A DNA stretch of 64,000 nucleotides. It comes from Anas platyrhynchos. Lineage: Eukaryota; Chordata; Aves; Anseriformes; Anatidae. Position numbers and translations under genes: made by a program. Where the stretch lies: assembly GCF_047663525.1 (NCBI RefSeq), contig NC_092613.1:3993501-4057500 (forward strand), in the 5' to 3' direction. Of this stretch, positions 1-40,400 are shown one piece after another. Under the pieces are notes generated by a model. That model ran no database searches. It saw only the letters and a program-made list of their open reading frames with translations, and was not told the DNA's origin. Position 1 is the stretch's first letter; the number at the start of each line of letters is the position of its first letter.

Positions 1-1693
1 CTAAATTATCCCATGACAAGCTGCAGTGAAGAGGTGAGCAACCTTGCGCATAATCTACAATCATTATCATTTCCATCTTTATTACCCACAGTATGCCGAG
101 CACATTAAGGTGGCTTTAAGGGAGCTTTTGTTTTGCAATAATTTCTTAAAAAACCTGCTTTCTTGTTAGTATCTCCCCTGCCATCTCATCAAAATGGAAA
201 TGCTGCAAAAGGCTCCATTTATTTCCTTTAATTCTCCTTCACACTTCTGGCTAGAGCAGGCTGGCTTGGCAGAGATTTTTTGGTTGAGGCAAGGCTCAAG
301 GTTTGTGTACAGACTCAGGCTCTCAGAGTTTGATGCTCTGAGCAGAAGCAGCTCTCCAGGATGAGTGAAACTCTGGTGTCCACACCAAAAGGCCGCCTGG
401 TCTTTGCCAGCAAGCCAACCCGCTTACAATAGGGGTTTCCAAAATCCACAGCTTCAGCAGCTCGGCATCGATGTGGACACACTCGAGGGGGAATTACCCC
501 AATTGCAATGGGTCCAGAGGGGGAATCCGAGTGGTGGTCACCCCGAGGATGTCAATGCCAGGGATTTTCAGGAATAGCAGCACCAAGGTTTGTGTGTCAC
601 AGGCAGTGCCAGGCTGGCAGGCACGAGCTGCTCGCATTTAACATAAATGCGATTCTCGATTCTCATTTTGTCTGGCAGGCAAAGGCGATTTTGGTCTCAT
701 TCATGAGATTTTTTTTTCCTTTGTTCTCACTCATTCTCACTTGAGCACACGTTTCATCTGGGCTGGCCCTGCTCCCATGGGTACTGGCACCGGCAGCACG
801 CTCTGCGCCCAGCACGGGCAGCTGGGGACAGGGAGGGAGGCAGACAGACTGGTGGGTTCCCAGCACGGATCCACTGCTGGGATTGTCCACCCTGTGCTCA
901 TCTACACAAGCAGGACTCGGAGCTGCAGCAGGTCCCGAGGAGCAGGGGCTCCCCAAAGCCCCCAGGGACAGCACAGCCCCCCAGGACAGATCCTTGCTGC
1001 GCCCCGCTGCAGGTCCCCTCACCTTCTGTGCTGCAGCCACACCGAGGAATTCGTTGTGGGTGCTGTGTTGCCAAACTCAGGTATTAATTAAAATTGCAGC
1101 AAATTGAGTGAGAAGGCTGCCAGGTGCCCCAGGGAAAGAGGGGAATAGCTCAGGAGCCTGCTCCTCCCTTTCCCTTGCCCCCAGCTCTCTGGGATTTCCA
1201 AGAGCATCTCCATCTCTCCATGTGGCACAAGGGCAAGCAGCTGGCTGGGTACTCCTCAGGGTTTCTTGTCCATGGTGCCAATGACACTGGGGTCCTGGAT
1301 ATGGCCACGTGGGCCCCAGCTGCCCCAGGAACACATCCCCTCCACCCAGCAGCAGCTCACTTCTACCAGCCCTGCTCAGGGAGGGGCAGTAGGGACAACA
1401 GGACGCAGAAAATGGGAGGGAGAGAGGAAATGAACCAGGAAAGACAGGGAAGGGAGAGGGAGGAAAGACACACACAAAAAAAATCTGGAAAAGGAAAGGC
1501 AAGAGCAGAGGGTTGGAGGCAGGAGCCTCTGCTCCCTCGTGGAGCAAGAGGTTTCAAATCAATGCTTCTCACCACGATTTCCAAGCGGCAGGGCTGCAGA
1601 GCAGCACCCCTCCTGGCTCAGGACACGCCAGCCCCTCGCAGCCCCCTTCCTGGCAGCCCACGGGGCCACCAGCCAAACCGTTCCCCTCCTTAC
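1..1693 (-). other. GRM4: GRM4 intron 8, partial
   Basis: This is the intron after coding exon 8, entered by a donor reading AAAAG|GTAAGG on the minus strand. The next GRM4 exon should begin with the LYIQTTTL motif of TM7. No frame here encodes it, so that exon lies beyond the left edge. The first 250 bases are AT-rich (T- and A-runs); the rest is ordinary GC-rich intron with a short A-run near 1477. I see no gene in it. Confidence 0.85.
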
Positions 1694-29205
<27,512 letters not shown>

Positions 29206-29448
29206 CGCCGAAGCCGTGCTGGGGCAGAGCGCGCGGCCCGAATCCCGGCGGCGGTCAGGCGGCGAGGCGGGCACGGGTGGGTGGCATGGCTCCGGCGGCT
29301 CCGTCAGCGGCTCCCATGGGTGCCGGCAGCCCCCAGGGTGCGGTGAGCAGCCGGGCTGCAGGTGGGTGCCAGGACCGGCATCGCTGCGCCGGGGAGGAGA
29401 GGCAGCAGGGGTTGCCCAAGCAGAGGTTCGGGTCCTTCTTGCAGAGCC
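29206..29448 (-). other. GRM4: GRM4 5' UTR portion of exon 1 with predicted splice acceptor
   Basis: Upstream of the ATG the frame stays open, but a long minus-strand pyrimidine tract (29452–29500) ends in CCCAAG|GGCTC. This makes 29448 a likely acceptor. A second AG 11 bases further in (exon start 29437) is an alternative. The exon would then be joined to an upstream non-coding exon. No in-frame upstream ATG remains after this acceptor. Confidence 0.5.
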
Positions 29449-32400
29449 CTTGGGAGGGAGAAGGGGGAGCAGGAGGAGAGAAAGAGGGGGGAAATTAAAC
29501 AGGAGCATGGAGAAGATGTCAGCCATTCCAAGGTTTCAGCAGGGAGCCCGGAAGAAAAGATTTGGGATTTGCTGGATTTGTGAGTCACGCCAGCTGCTTT
29601 GACTCAGCCCCAACAGCGCATCCGGCGCAGGGCCCCTGCCGCGCTCAGCCCCAGCAGCAGGGCCAGCTTGGCACGGGTTGGAGGGGAGCCCCGGGACCCG
29701 TCCCATCCCAAACCCCCTTTGGGGAGTTATCAGGGTGGGGCAGACCCCAGGGCAGTGCTCAGAGAGGGCCAAACCCCAATGCAAGCACAGCCCTGGTCCC
29801 AGCCACCCTAGAGCATCCCTCCTGCCCCAGGGTCACAGCCAGGCACGGGAACCAAGCAGCCCCCTGAAAGCTACGCTGCAAGGAGACCCTGCACTGATCC
29901 GGGGGGGACTTTTCTCTTTAGAGAAACCCTCCTTCCCTGAGCACCCCCTGCTGCACCCCAGGGACCACAGCCCCCTTGTGTCCCCATCGATGACCCCAGC
30001 CACAAGCAAGCTGCTGCCATTAGCAGCCCGCCTGCATCCCCTGCACGACCGGGGTCAAGATTGGAGATACCAAACAAGCACAATCCGAGGGATGGGGCAG
30101 CCAGGGGCTGATTCCCAAATTTCTTTTCCATTCCCTGCCATGAGGCCATTGCCACCGCCTGCCTGCATGCCCTGAGCACCGCGCTGCCAGCCATGCAGGC
30201 GCAGAGCCGAGATGGGTCTTAAGCAAAATCAGACCCAGCCTGGCACCGAAGAAACCAGGAATTACATATCCAAAATGCGCCCCTCAGCACCGCGGCTCGC
30301 ACCGCTCTCCATTCGGGCTGCTGAGCTCTGCATCGGCCACTGCTTCTTTGCGAGCATCGGGTATCGACAGCCTCCAGCGGGGAATATCGACAGCACCCGC
30401 CCAAGCTGCGGGGAGAGTTTGGCTTTCTGCCTGCCCCCGGGCAGGAGAGCTGAGGCTCAGCGCAAATTAAAAGCAGCCGGGATGGGCAGAGGAGAGCGGC
30501 TGGGTGCGAAGGTGCTCGGCCCCGAGCTGGTGCCCCTGGGGGGGGATGGAGAGAGCCAAGGGCTCACGGGGAAGCTGGAGGCAGCGCTGGAGGTGAAGGC
30601 ACAGGGAGTGGTGCCCGAGCAATGCCTCATGCAGCAATTAACGAGCAGCTCTGCTTTTTAGCATTTCCAGTCCACTGGAGCCCCGGGTGCCCCAGCCCAC
30701 CACGCCACGATGCCCCTCGGCTGGGCACAGGGTGCTGCGATCCCGGCTCAGGAAGCCCAGGGCTTGCTGCAGGATCCGGCTCCTGCTCCTTTGAGGCACA
30801 AAGGTGACCTGGACGCGTGCGGGATCCCCGATCCTGCTCCCAGACGGCTCAGCACGATCCCACCAGCACAGCGGTACCACGGACAATTCCTCATGCTGGG
30901 GAGCGGGTGATGGTTCAGACCTGCCCCAGGCTCCTTGGGGATATTTTTTTGGTGACAGCACCTTTTGTCAGGCTGTGCGCACACCCACACCTGCATTCCT
31001 TTGCCCCCCAGCCCTGGAGGTGCCCCTGGCCCAGCAGCACAGCCCCTGCCTCAGTTTCCCTCCCTTGCAGCCCGGCTGCTGCCTCCAAGCAGCCACCGAC
31101 GGATGCTGCGAGGGCAGCGCATGATTAATGCAAGGCACCGAAAAGCAGAGGAGAGCGAAGCCGGCAAATGCATTCCCCAAGCAGGACGGGCTGGAACAGC
31201 GAGACCCGAGAAGCAGCCTCAATTCCTCTCAGCTTGAGCTCCGAGCCCAACAGCCGAGCCTGCGCCCGCCTGGCCGGATCCTCAGCCGGCCCCATGGGGG
31301 GGCTGCTGCTGGAGCCAGGCCCCGTTACACCCGTGGAGGAGCCGCTCGGAGCTCCTCACCCCAGCTGGGAGGGCCCTTGCCTCAACTCACCTCCATAAAT
31401 TATGCACATCCCTGCCTGCCGGAGCCACTTGAAGGCCCATCTCCAAAGCGTTTCTGACAGCCGGGGCTTTTAAGCAAGGCGAATTACCCGGTGCCGAGCT
31501 CTTTGTTTCCAAAGGCAGCAGGCAGGGAGTGCTGCGGCACAAAAGCCGCCCCACCGCCACCTGCAAAGCCATCTCCCACCAGGACAGCCCCACGAGCACG
31601 TCCCTGCGGGACCTGGGGTCAAGGAGAGGGACCCTGGCCCTGTGGGGACAGTGCCACCTCCCCCAGGGCTTTGCAAACACCGTCCCGTGCATCGGCACCG
31701 GGAGCGGGGCAGGGGAAAGCGGCTCCTGCTGCACCCTGGAAGCGGGCAGGGTTCTGCTACGAAGAGGCAGGGGATGGGGACAGCCAAGGGTGGTTTTAAT
31801 GCCACAGCCCCCCCGTGCAGCCCTGCGCTGGGGCAGGCTGCAATCAGGTTATTTCTCCCACCCTCGCCCCAGGAACCAGGTTTCTGCCCATCGGGGGCCG
31901 GCGCGATGGAGCTCCACGTGGCACGCGCCGAGGAAAAGCCTCCTCGCCCCAGCCCGCAGCGGAGCCCCCAGAGCCCACAGCCTCTTCCTTTCTTCTTTTA
32001 AGCTTTTTCCTCTCTGTTCTCTCCCCTTTGTGCCTCCTTTGATCATGTAATCTGAACGAACTGAAGGTAAAAATATCATGGCAGGCAAGAAAAAAGCACA
32101 AATAATGGGGAGGGGAGGGGGAGAGCTGGTTTGAATCCCTCGCCGAACCATTAGGGAGATGCAGCCTGAATTACCCTACAAGCCTATGCTGTGTGCAGCC
32201 CGAGCAGTCTTCAGAAGGGGCAGGAGAGCCCCTTCCCCACCACTCCTCCCCATGGCCCCATACAGCAGCTCCCCCAGAGCCCCATTCCTGGTCCCAACCC
32301 ACACCAGGAACACACCCAGCCTGGGGTGGTGCTGATGGGCACGGGACCAGTGATGGGTGAGTGATGGGCTCTTGGCAAGAAGGAGGGCGAGCTGCATCCC

Positions 32401-35400
32401 CAGGGGGTCTTCCCCTCCTCCCCGTAAGGCCAGACCCCCACATCTGGAGGGAGACGTGCACCAGCACCAAGCTCTCCATGGAGCAGGGAGCACCCCGTGC
32501 GCACGCTGTGAGCAGCGAGGTGAGGGAGCCCAGCTCCTGCTCCTGCCTGCACAGAGCCTGCACGGCAGCACTCACCATGGGGGAACAAAACCACGCACAT
32601 TTGCAAGCAGCGGGGTGCAGGTACGCATCCCAAACAGACCGAGCTTGGCATTATCAGAGCACCAAAGGAAGGAGCAAAGCTGCTGCCTCCCGCCTCCAAC
32701 AAGTGCTTTGTGGGAGAGCAGCGAACCTCTCTCACCCTCATCCTGGCCCTGCAGTGGTCAGATCCGAGCTCTGGCAAGAGGTGCAAGGACTGATCCAAGC
32801 GAGCATATTTCCAGACCTGGCAGGAAATCCCAGGGATTATTGCCCTGCCTGAGTCAGACAAATCCAACAAGCATCAGGAGCTGCAGAAGCAGGCGCTGGG
32901 ACTGCAGCCACATCTCGCTGAGCCCCAAACCACGGCAGGACAGGGAGAGCCATGGAAGAAGCGCTTGGCCCCTGCTCTGCGGGTCCCCACCGCCCTTGGG
33001 CCATGCAGTAAATCCCACATGGTGGCATCCTGCTCCCCTCTAGCAGTGTCTGTGCCACTGAGCCACCGGCCAGCCCTGTGGCATCACCATCCTCACCAAT
33101 GCCCACAGTGTGGGCTCGGTTGGCTGGGAGAAATCCCAGGCTGATTGAAACCCCCCGGATCCATCCTGGTGCAGCCTTCCCTGGCCACAAGCGGGCTTCT
33201 CCACTCGTAGCTCCTTCCCGCAGCTCCTCCTGTGCTTCTTCAGGAGCTCGGTGCTGGCCAGGGCTGCAGTGAGGCACAGCTCGGGCTCGCTGCGTCCTGC
33301 AGAGCCCCGAGATGTCCACGGGTGCTGGGACGCAGCTGCAGTGCTGGGGTGCTGCTGGACACACAGCTCTGCTTCCAGACAGACCGACCTTACCCAGGGC
33401 TCTGCTCCTCCCAGGACCAAGGCTGGTGCATCTCCGGGTGATGTGCTGCATCCTCCTTGCACGCATCACAAGGAATTTTGGCAAAATTTCCCTTCCCCAG
33501 CCTGGCGCTGCCACAGCTCCAGGGACAAACTGCCCAGAAGGACCCCGCATTGCTCCCAGGAGAGCAGCTTCGGAGGCAGAAGCCCAGCCCAGGATGCTGT
33601 GCCCATCGAGGCTGCAGGGCTCGGAGGGAGCCCCCCTGGGCAGGTCAGAACCGGGGGCTCCTCACCTCGGATGGAGCCCCCAACCCCCCCTGGGAGCAGA
33701 AGCAGCTTGCTCAACACAAGGATTTTGCAGCGAGGAAAAAGCTCCTTCAAAAGGGCAAAGAAACAAATAAGGAGAGAAAGAAACGGCTGATTTCTCGCCA
33801 CCGCCTGGCTCCCTGCAGGACTCCCAGTCAAAACCCAGTTATTTCACTGCCATTAGCTCCACGGAGCCCCGGCTGCTGCAGGCGAGCAAGTTCACATCTC
33901 ACGTGCCACCAGGCCAAGTGCCGGCTAAGCACTAATCACCGCGGCTCCATCGCTGCCGGCAGTGGCAAAGCCGAGAGGCCACAGAAATTCGGCTCCCAGG
34001 CAGGGCTGGCAGGAGCTGGGGGCTCAGCACAGGGCACCGCCGCACCCCGCGCCCACCTCTCCGAGCAGACCCCGCTCCCGACACCCACCGGGCTGCCCCC
34101 CGCGCCCACCGCACGCCCCGGCCCCGAGGAGATGTCCCTGCCCGCACCCCGCACGTGCTGCTGCCGGCTCCTTTTGGAAAATCAAGGCCATTTCTTTGCC
34201 CACCTGCTCATCCTCCGGCAGGCAGGGACAGCCAGCGCGCGGCACAATACCCCAATTAGTGCACGCGAGCTCTTCCTCACTCACAAGCTATTACGGGGAG
34301 CTTCGCTTTGGCTCCTGCTGGTTTTTGGCTGCGAAGGCTACGAGAAGCACAGCAGAATTCAGACGTGGCAAGGGAGGGGAGGCCAGGTTAAGTTCTCCCT
34401 CAACAGGCAAAACCTTCAGTATTCAGGTCGAGTTCCCCAGCATCCGGGCAGAGGAAAAGCAAGGCCACGGCTCAGCAGGCAGCGGAGAGCACAGACCCCG
34501 GATTTTAACGTCAAAACACACCCGGCGCACCCGGGGACGCAGCCCCCTTCGGCCACCACCCGATGGTTGCACGGACCGATATTGCAACGCTTGCACAACC
34601 CCAGCTCTACCTCCCTGCAACGAGTTCCTGCAAACGCTGGGATCTGCTGCCACACTCGGGTGTTTTGCAGAAAAGCCGCTGCTCCCCGTGGCTCCCGCAC
34701 GCACCACGAAGCGCTCGCAGCCCCACGGCCATGGGGACCCCAAAGCCAGCCCCACGCCGGGTGCCACCACCTCCACGCTGCCCCAGAGCCGGGCCCGGGG
34801 GCTGCTGCAGTCCGAGGAAAAAGGCTCCCACTGGGCGCAGATCACTCGGGGAATATTTATCGTGCTATATATACACATCCTTAACTGCAGGCAAGCTCTC
34901 TCCTTCCCCCTCCCTCCCCTTTTGCAAAGCAGGCCATGGCTAATCCCTCAGTTTGAAGGATGGGCTCGCACGGCGAGGGGAAGGCGAGGAGGATTTGGCC
35001 ATGGAGGAAGCGTCGAGGGCAGCGTCTCACCTGGAGAGAGGCGGCGGAGAGGCAGCGCAGGGCTCCTGGCGCAGCCCCGCAAACAGCTCCGGCAGGGCGA
35101 GGGGAGGCGGCGGTGGGAGTAAGGAACCGGTGCTCATCCCCGCTCCCGCCACACGCAGCCAAATCCCACAATTAATTTTTGATCACCTTCTGCAAACTGG
35201 GACGGTGCTGGCTTGGAAGGGGAGCGCAGGCTGAGCGCCAGTGCCCGCAGCGCCGTGCGCCGATCCTGCTCCCCGTTGGACCGGCACCCTGAGCTCCCGG
35301 GCTGACGGCACCCAACACAGAAAGCCCCCCGGGGGGGGAAGAGACCCCCATTTTCCCATTTTCAGCCAGGCTTTTTGCAGGGCCATCACCAGCACAGGGG

Positions 35401-37056
35401 CCCAGGAAATCAGGCCACCCCATCGAGGAAGCCCCACCGTGAGATGTGAAGCCCGAGAGGAAGGGACCGTGCCCGCGGCGGGCGCAAAGCTGGGGCGGGC
35501 AGCGGGAGCGGGTTCGGGTGTGTTATAATTAGGACCTGCCACATCTTCAAAGCCGTTGCCGTTCTGGGAAGAGCTGGAAGGGGGTGGCTGAGCTGACAAA
35601 TCCATCCTCCTCCTGCCTGATGCCAAAGTTGAAGCACGTGACACCCTGTTTTTGGGGAGCCAGCAGGCTCCTCCGAAGGGTGTTGCTGGCCCCCGGGTTG
35701 CAGGGTCAGGGTGGAGCTGCACCTAAGCTCCAGATCCCAGTGTAAAACCCACCTTGAAAGCCCTGCCCGACACCCTGGGGTGCAGCTGAGCGCCAGCACA
35801 GCACCTGCTGTGGTCCCCAACATGGACTCACCCGTGTCCCCTGTCCCTGCTGCCCATGGGGACCCGCTGCCCACACGGAGCCGCTCCGCACGGCAGCCCC
35901 AGCGCGTCCCCCCCTGCACCCGCCGTGCTGGCACGGAAAAATCCCCGCTCCCACGAAGCGAAAGGGAGGGGAGGAAGCGAGCCTTTTCTTTTGGCACTTC
36001 TCTTGGCATTTGCCCGAGCTCCTCGCTGCATTCAACAGATCGGTTCAGTTCCCTTCCTCCCCTGGCCGTGCTGCGGGCGAGCAGCCAGCTCCAGCAGCTC
36101 CTCCAACCACCCCAGCCGAATTTTGGGCATCTCCCACCCAGCCCCAGGTCACCCAGCAGCGCGGTGCCTCCCTCCGCAGCCTCTCCATCACGGATTTTGC
36201 TGAAGGCAGCGGGCTCTTCCCCCAGCCCGAAGCAGCCCACGGCAGAAGACGCCGGCTGGCAGAGCACGGCAAACTCATCACACCGGGAGGAGGAGGAGGA
36301 GAAGCGCGGCCGGGCGAGGCGGTGGGAGAGTTCTCCGTTTTTTTTCCCCCCACGGCTGCCAACTTCGGCTCCCGCAAGCACCCAAAAAGCACCGAGGAGC
36401 CGGAGAGCTCGAGAGAGGAAAACAAACCCAGCAGCGCGTGTGTGCGCACAGCGGCTCCCTGCCCGGAGACGGGGCTGCTCCAGCATTTTGGGGGGAGGAT
36501 GTGCAACCCCCCCCCCCAAAAAATAAAACCCCAGGCTGGCACCTGTCCCCAGCGAGCTCTCTCCCCTGCCCTGCAGGGGCTCTGCAGCCCCAGCCGTGCC
36601 CGCTGCAGTGAGGCGGGGGCAGCACCCGCCTGCGCCCCCCCCGTGCCCCGAGCCCCTTCCCAGCCCGCAGCGGTGCCACGCTGGGGGACAGGACCCTGGG
36701 GTGTCCCCCCCCCAGGGATACAGGCGAGGGGCAGCGCTCCGCAGCCCCACAACTATTAATAATGCAATTAGTCGGGGAGGAGGGAGCCGGGGTCCTGCCG
36801 GTGGGGACAGCTTGTGCCTAGGGGGGGGGGGGTGAAGGTGGGGGCTCCCTGCTGCAGACCACGCTGTCGCAGCCCCCCCTTAATAAAATAAGGAAAAAAA
36901 AAATAGCCGGAGCAGAGAGCGGGGGGGCTGCAGGAAAAAGGAGGAGGGGGAACCCCCAACCCCTTTCTGGGAAGGTTTTTATTTCTGGGGGGGGGGGGTG
37001 GGCACCGGGTGTCCCGGGGATGCGCCGCGCCCCCCCCCCACCCCCCCCGCACTTAC
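29449..37056 (-). other. GRM4: Predicted GRM4 5' UTR intron (7.6 kb)
   Basis: This interval would join the CpG-island donor at 37056 to the acceptor at 29448. It has no coding exon I can support. Several long open frames exist (for example 33457–34884 plus, 35410–36750 minus), but they lack recognisable domains and overlap each other in other frames. AT-richer spots lie at about 32000–32110 and 33700–33790. C- and G-homopolymers are dense at 36500–37050. Confidence 0.45.
29581..29606. promoter_or_regulatory. Pair of AP-1 consensus sites in inverse orientation
   Basis: TGAGTCA at 29581–29587 and TGACTCA at 29600–29606 lie 12 bp apart, just upstream of the GRM4 coding exon 1 acceptor. They are exact TRE matches. 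Use is not shown. Confidence 0.35.
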
Positions 37057-37385
37057 CCGCGGGCAGCGCACGAAGTTGGCGGCGGCTCCGAGCCCGGCTC
37101 CGCCCGCGGCCGCTGCCTCCGGCCCCGGGGGGGCGCGGGCAGCCCGGGGGGGCCCTGCGGCATGCGGCGGGGACAGCCCTTACCGGGGACAAGCCGCGGC
37201 CCCCCCCCCCCGTAGCCCCAGCCCCGGCCCCGGCCCGAGCGAGCCGCAGCCGGGCGGGACCCGCCGCGCTCCGCAGCCGCGCTGAGGAGGAGGAGGAGGA
37301 GGAAGAGGAGGAAGATGAGAAGGAGGAGGAGGAAGAGGAGGAGGAGGAGGGCTGGGGCCGGGGAAGTTTTGCATGAAGAGGCGCT
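37057..37385 (-). other. GRM4: Predicted GRM4 5' non-coding exon with two alternative donors
   Basis: The minus strand reads CCCGCGG|GTAAGTG (exon end 37057) and, further upstream, CCCCG|GTAAGGG (exon end 37184). Both are strong donors in the CpG-rich block. The 5' boundary is set only by the TATA-like box. A proline-rich upstream frame starting at ATG 37374 runs 64 codons and stops on the TAA inside the first donor. Confidence 0.4.
37284..37351 (+). repeat. Purine-rich trinucleotide repeat (GAG/GAA)n
   Basis: About 22 GAG/GAA triplets with few interruptions lie inside the GRM4 CpG block (CTC/TTC on the transcribed strand). This is a homopurine–homopyrimidine tract. Confidence 0.9.
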
Positions 37386-37412
37386 GGGAAGCCCGCTGCG
37401 GGGTTTGCCAGC

Positions 37413-37420
37413 CTTTTAAA
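37413..37420 (-). promoter_or_regulatory. TATA-like element upstream of predicted GRM4 first exon
   Basis: The minus strand reads CTTTAAAAGG here. A start about 30 bp downstream would fall near 37385, giving a first exon with donor at 37183 or 37056. This is a motif match only. Confidence 0.3.
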
Positions 37421-40400
37421 GCACCAGCGCAGCGCCCCGAGGTGGTGATGGGGAGGGGGGTCCCCACTGCTGCCCCCCGTTCTGGGTGGGGAGAGCCCCC
37501 GGCAGAGCAGGGCACGAAGGGTTCAGGCAGTGCTGGGCAGAGGGAGGGCGATGCAGGTGGCCCCTCGGTGCCTTGCTGTCCCCAGGACCCCCCCCTTGGC
37601 ACCGAGCACCAAGGCACATTTTGCTCATCCTTGTCCTCTCCTGCCCCTGCCCATCACCTGCAGCCATCGTCGCAGCCGGGAACATAAGAGCAGCACTGAC
37701 AGGCCTCCTGGACCCCGCCGTGCTTCCCACGGGTCACGTTCTCTCATTTCAGCCTTTGCAGAAGCAGGGGAACCGTGACACCCGCGGGTGCAAAGGGAGC
37801 AGCCTCGCCGAGCCCTGCGGGACCCCCACCCGGGCAGCGCAGTGCGAGGTGTGAGCACCAGAAGGGTCCCGGGGCCCACCCCAGCTCCCTCTGCATGCCC
37901 AACAGCTGGCCCCAAATTTCCCCTCCCTGCTGAGGGAGCAGGGACAAGGGAGGAGGCTCCCACCAGAACCACATCGTCCCAAGCTGTCCCTTCCCAGACA
38001 CCCCACGCAGACACCCCACACCGTGCACACTCCCCGGGCTGCTCTGGCATCGCCTTTTTTGCCACCAAACAACCCACTGGGCCCCGGCGGCTGCGAGGAG
38101 CCCATCACGGCCCGTCAATTCATTAATCCAGAGAAAACACGGCCCCCTAGTAATGACCATTGACACATTAACTGCTCCGATCCATCACAGTAACAAGTGC
38201 GAGATAACCGCGCACCGCAGCGCCTGCAGCGCTCACCTGCCTGCATGCGGGGGCTGCGAGCACCCAGACCCCGTGGGGACCCCAATCCCTGCACCTGGGG
38301 GGGGCTCACCTGGGGGCACAGCTCTCTGCAGCTCCTCCTGACCCTCCGACCACCCAGACCCAAAGCGCAGCCCCCCCAAAGCGCATTCCCAGCCTCTTCT
38401 TCACTAGGGGTTGATTTGTGTTGCCAACGCTGGCACGGGGTAAGCTGTTCCCGGGGGGGCAGGACGCAGCAGCTCAGGGCTCGGCGCTGTCGCCCAGACC
38501 CCGCTGGGGATGCTGGAGAGGAGCTGCTTTTCCAGAAGCTCTCAGGGCTGCCTGGCTCCCGGCGCAGCGCCCTGGCCAGGCCTTTGAAGGAGCTCCGTGC
38601 TCTCCAGCGAGATGCACTCTCCTGAAAAGCTGGCCAGCCGCCCTCCTGCCATTAAAATAAGTGGCAATATTCCCGTGGACTCGGATGCTCGCGGGATCGT
38701 GCCCAGAGCGCTGTCTCCTGCAGAGCGACCGGGCTGTTGTAGTGATTTCATTTACAGCGAGAGCTGGAGCAGTCGGCATTGTCATTCTGCTCTGGTGCTG
38801 GGGAGGGCGGCCCTGGGAGGCACACGGGCCCCTCCAACCCCCCCCCATGTGTGCACACACGGTGTTCAGCCCTCATCTGCACCAGTACCGATGCCATCCC
38901 CAGAAACCCAGGCAAAAGGACCCCTGCGTCTTGCTTGTGCTGCAGCTGATGGGGATGGAGCTGTGCTGTGCCCCCCCAGCAGCAACGTCCCAGCCCCAAG
39001 AAGGGCTCCAGGACAGCGGCTTTCTGTCCTTGGGGGCTGTGAGCTATCTCCAAAAGGTTCTCAAGAAGAGGCTGAGAAAAAACAGGCTGATGCAGGACAC
39101 GTCTGTCCCAGGGATGTTTAGGGGTGCACAGGTGGAGCAGTGAGGATTTTCCACCCCAACTGCCAGGGCAAGGATGCGCCCAGGGGTTATTTGGCTCAAT
39201 TCACCAGCAGAAATGCACGGGCAGGAGCAGGGTCTGTACCCATCAGTGCCCAGGATCACCAAGCCCTGGGGGAGGCCAGGAGCCCCCCACCTGCCCCAGC
39301 ACAGAAGAGCCTTGGGGCAGACCCTGGGCACACACAAAGCCAGGGCTGAGGGGGCTGCAGCCCCCGTGGGATAAGCCGGGCACAAATCCCCTCACCAAAA
39401 GGAGCTCTCGGAGGTGCCCCGAGGTCAGCTTTATCCTCACTGCTCTGGGTTGGGCGAAGCCTCCACTGCAGGGGGATTTCAGAGACACGTGCTCTGCCTT
39501 CGAGGTGAAACGAGGGCTTCTCGAAGAAGGATTGGAGTCTTACTGCACCGGACAAGGCTGTGCCCCAGCACGGCCCGAGGCGCAGGGACACGCAGCCAAG
39601 CTGCTCTGCTTTGCCCAGGTCCCGAGGAATTTCTGGGGAGGTCTCTGAGCTAAATCACACAGGAACCTGGGCTTCTGCATCACCCGAGCTGCTCCAGCAT
39701 CTGGGGGTGCTCGGTGCTCATCGCCCTGGTGCAGCCACCACGATCTGGCACAAACAGGGACATTGGAGCCACGGGGTGAGGCAGGACTTTGGGCACTTCC
39801 CTCCTTTCCTCCACCTGTGCTACTGTGGGGGAAAAGCCACTGTATCAAATGAAGTCACCGAAAAAGCAGTGAGGAGCAGCAGCTTCCCATGGGGCTGACA
39901 GCTCCTCCTCCACCTGTGGGAAAGCTCTGATGGAAAATATTCATATCCAGCCCCCCCAGCCCTGGGGAGCCAGGAGGTGAGGTCCGGGGGATGCTCCCGC
40001 AGCCAGCAGCATCTCCCCTCTTTTCCCCGAGCCTCACGGAGCGCACATCTCCATCTCTCACCATCTCCTCCCCGCCCTCAGCCAGGAGCCAAAATATCAT
40101 CAGCGCTCGTGTCACCATCACGAATGTCAAATTACAATTAACATTTAGAAACCCCAGCTCAGCCCGATGCCGCTGAGATTCCCAGCACGATGGGAAAGGG
40201 CACGGCGAGCGGGGAGGGTGCGAGCACCGGGGGCAGGCAGGGGACAGCCCGGGGATAACGGGAGAGCAGCACATGTGTGGGGTTACCTCGTGTGTGCCTG
40301 GGGCCATCCCAAGAGCAGCTCTGCTCATCCCCCAAAGGTTGCTGCCGCAGTCAGTGCGTGTCCTCGGGTCAGGGTCCTTCCAAAGATGATCAGATACTTC

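Larger units (their letters stand above)
36970..37430 (-). promoter_or_regulatory. GRM4: CpG-rich block, probable GRM4 promoter
   Basis: This is a very GC- and CpG-dense block (CCGCGGCCGCT, GCGCGGGC and similar), the natural candidate for the GRM4 transcription start. On the minus strand it holds a TATA-like TTTAAAAG (37413–37420), a pyrimidine trinucleotide tract and two consensus donors. Long C-runs near 37030–37050 and 37200–37210 follow the second donor and surround the first. The exact start site cannot be placed from sequence. Confidence 0.5.

Noticed and set aside
1..1693. GRM4 exon 9 (TM7) in the left edge
   Set aside because: No frame contains the LYIQTTTL or MLYMPKVY motifs, so the exon must lie outside the window.
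29206..29526. In-frame N-terminal extension of GRM4 beginning at 29526
   Set aside because: It crosses a strong pyrimidine tract and AG acceptor, the peptide is low complexity, and the shorter start gives exact residue numbering with mammalian mGlu4.
35410..36750. 446-codon minus-strand open frame upstream of GRM4
   Set aside because: Lies in the predicted 5' UTR intron in CpG/C-rich DNA, shares the region with a 271-codon plus-strand frame, and shows no domain.
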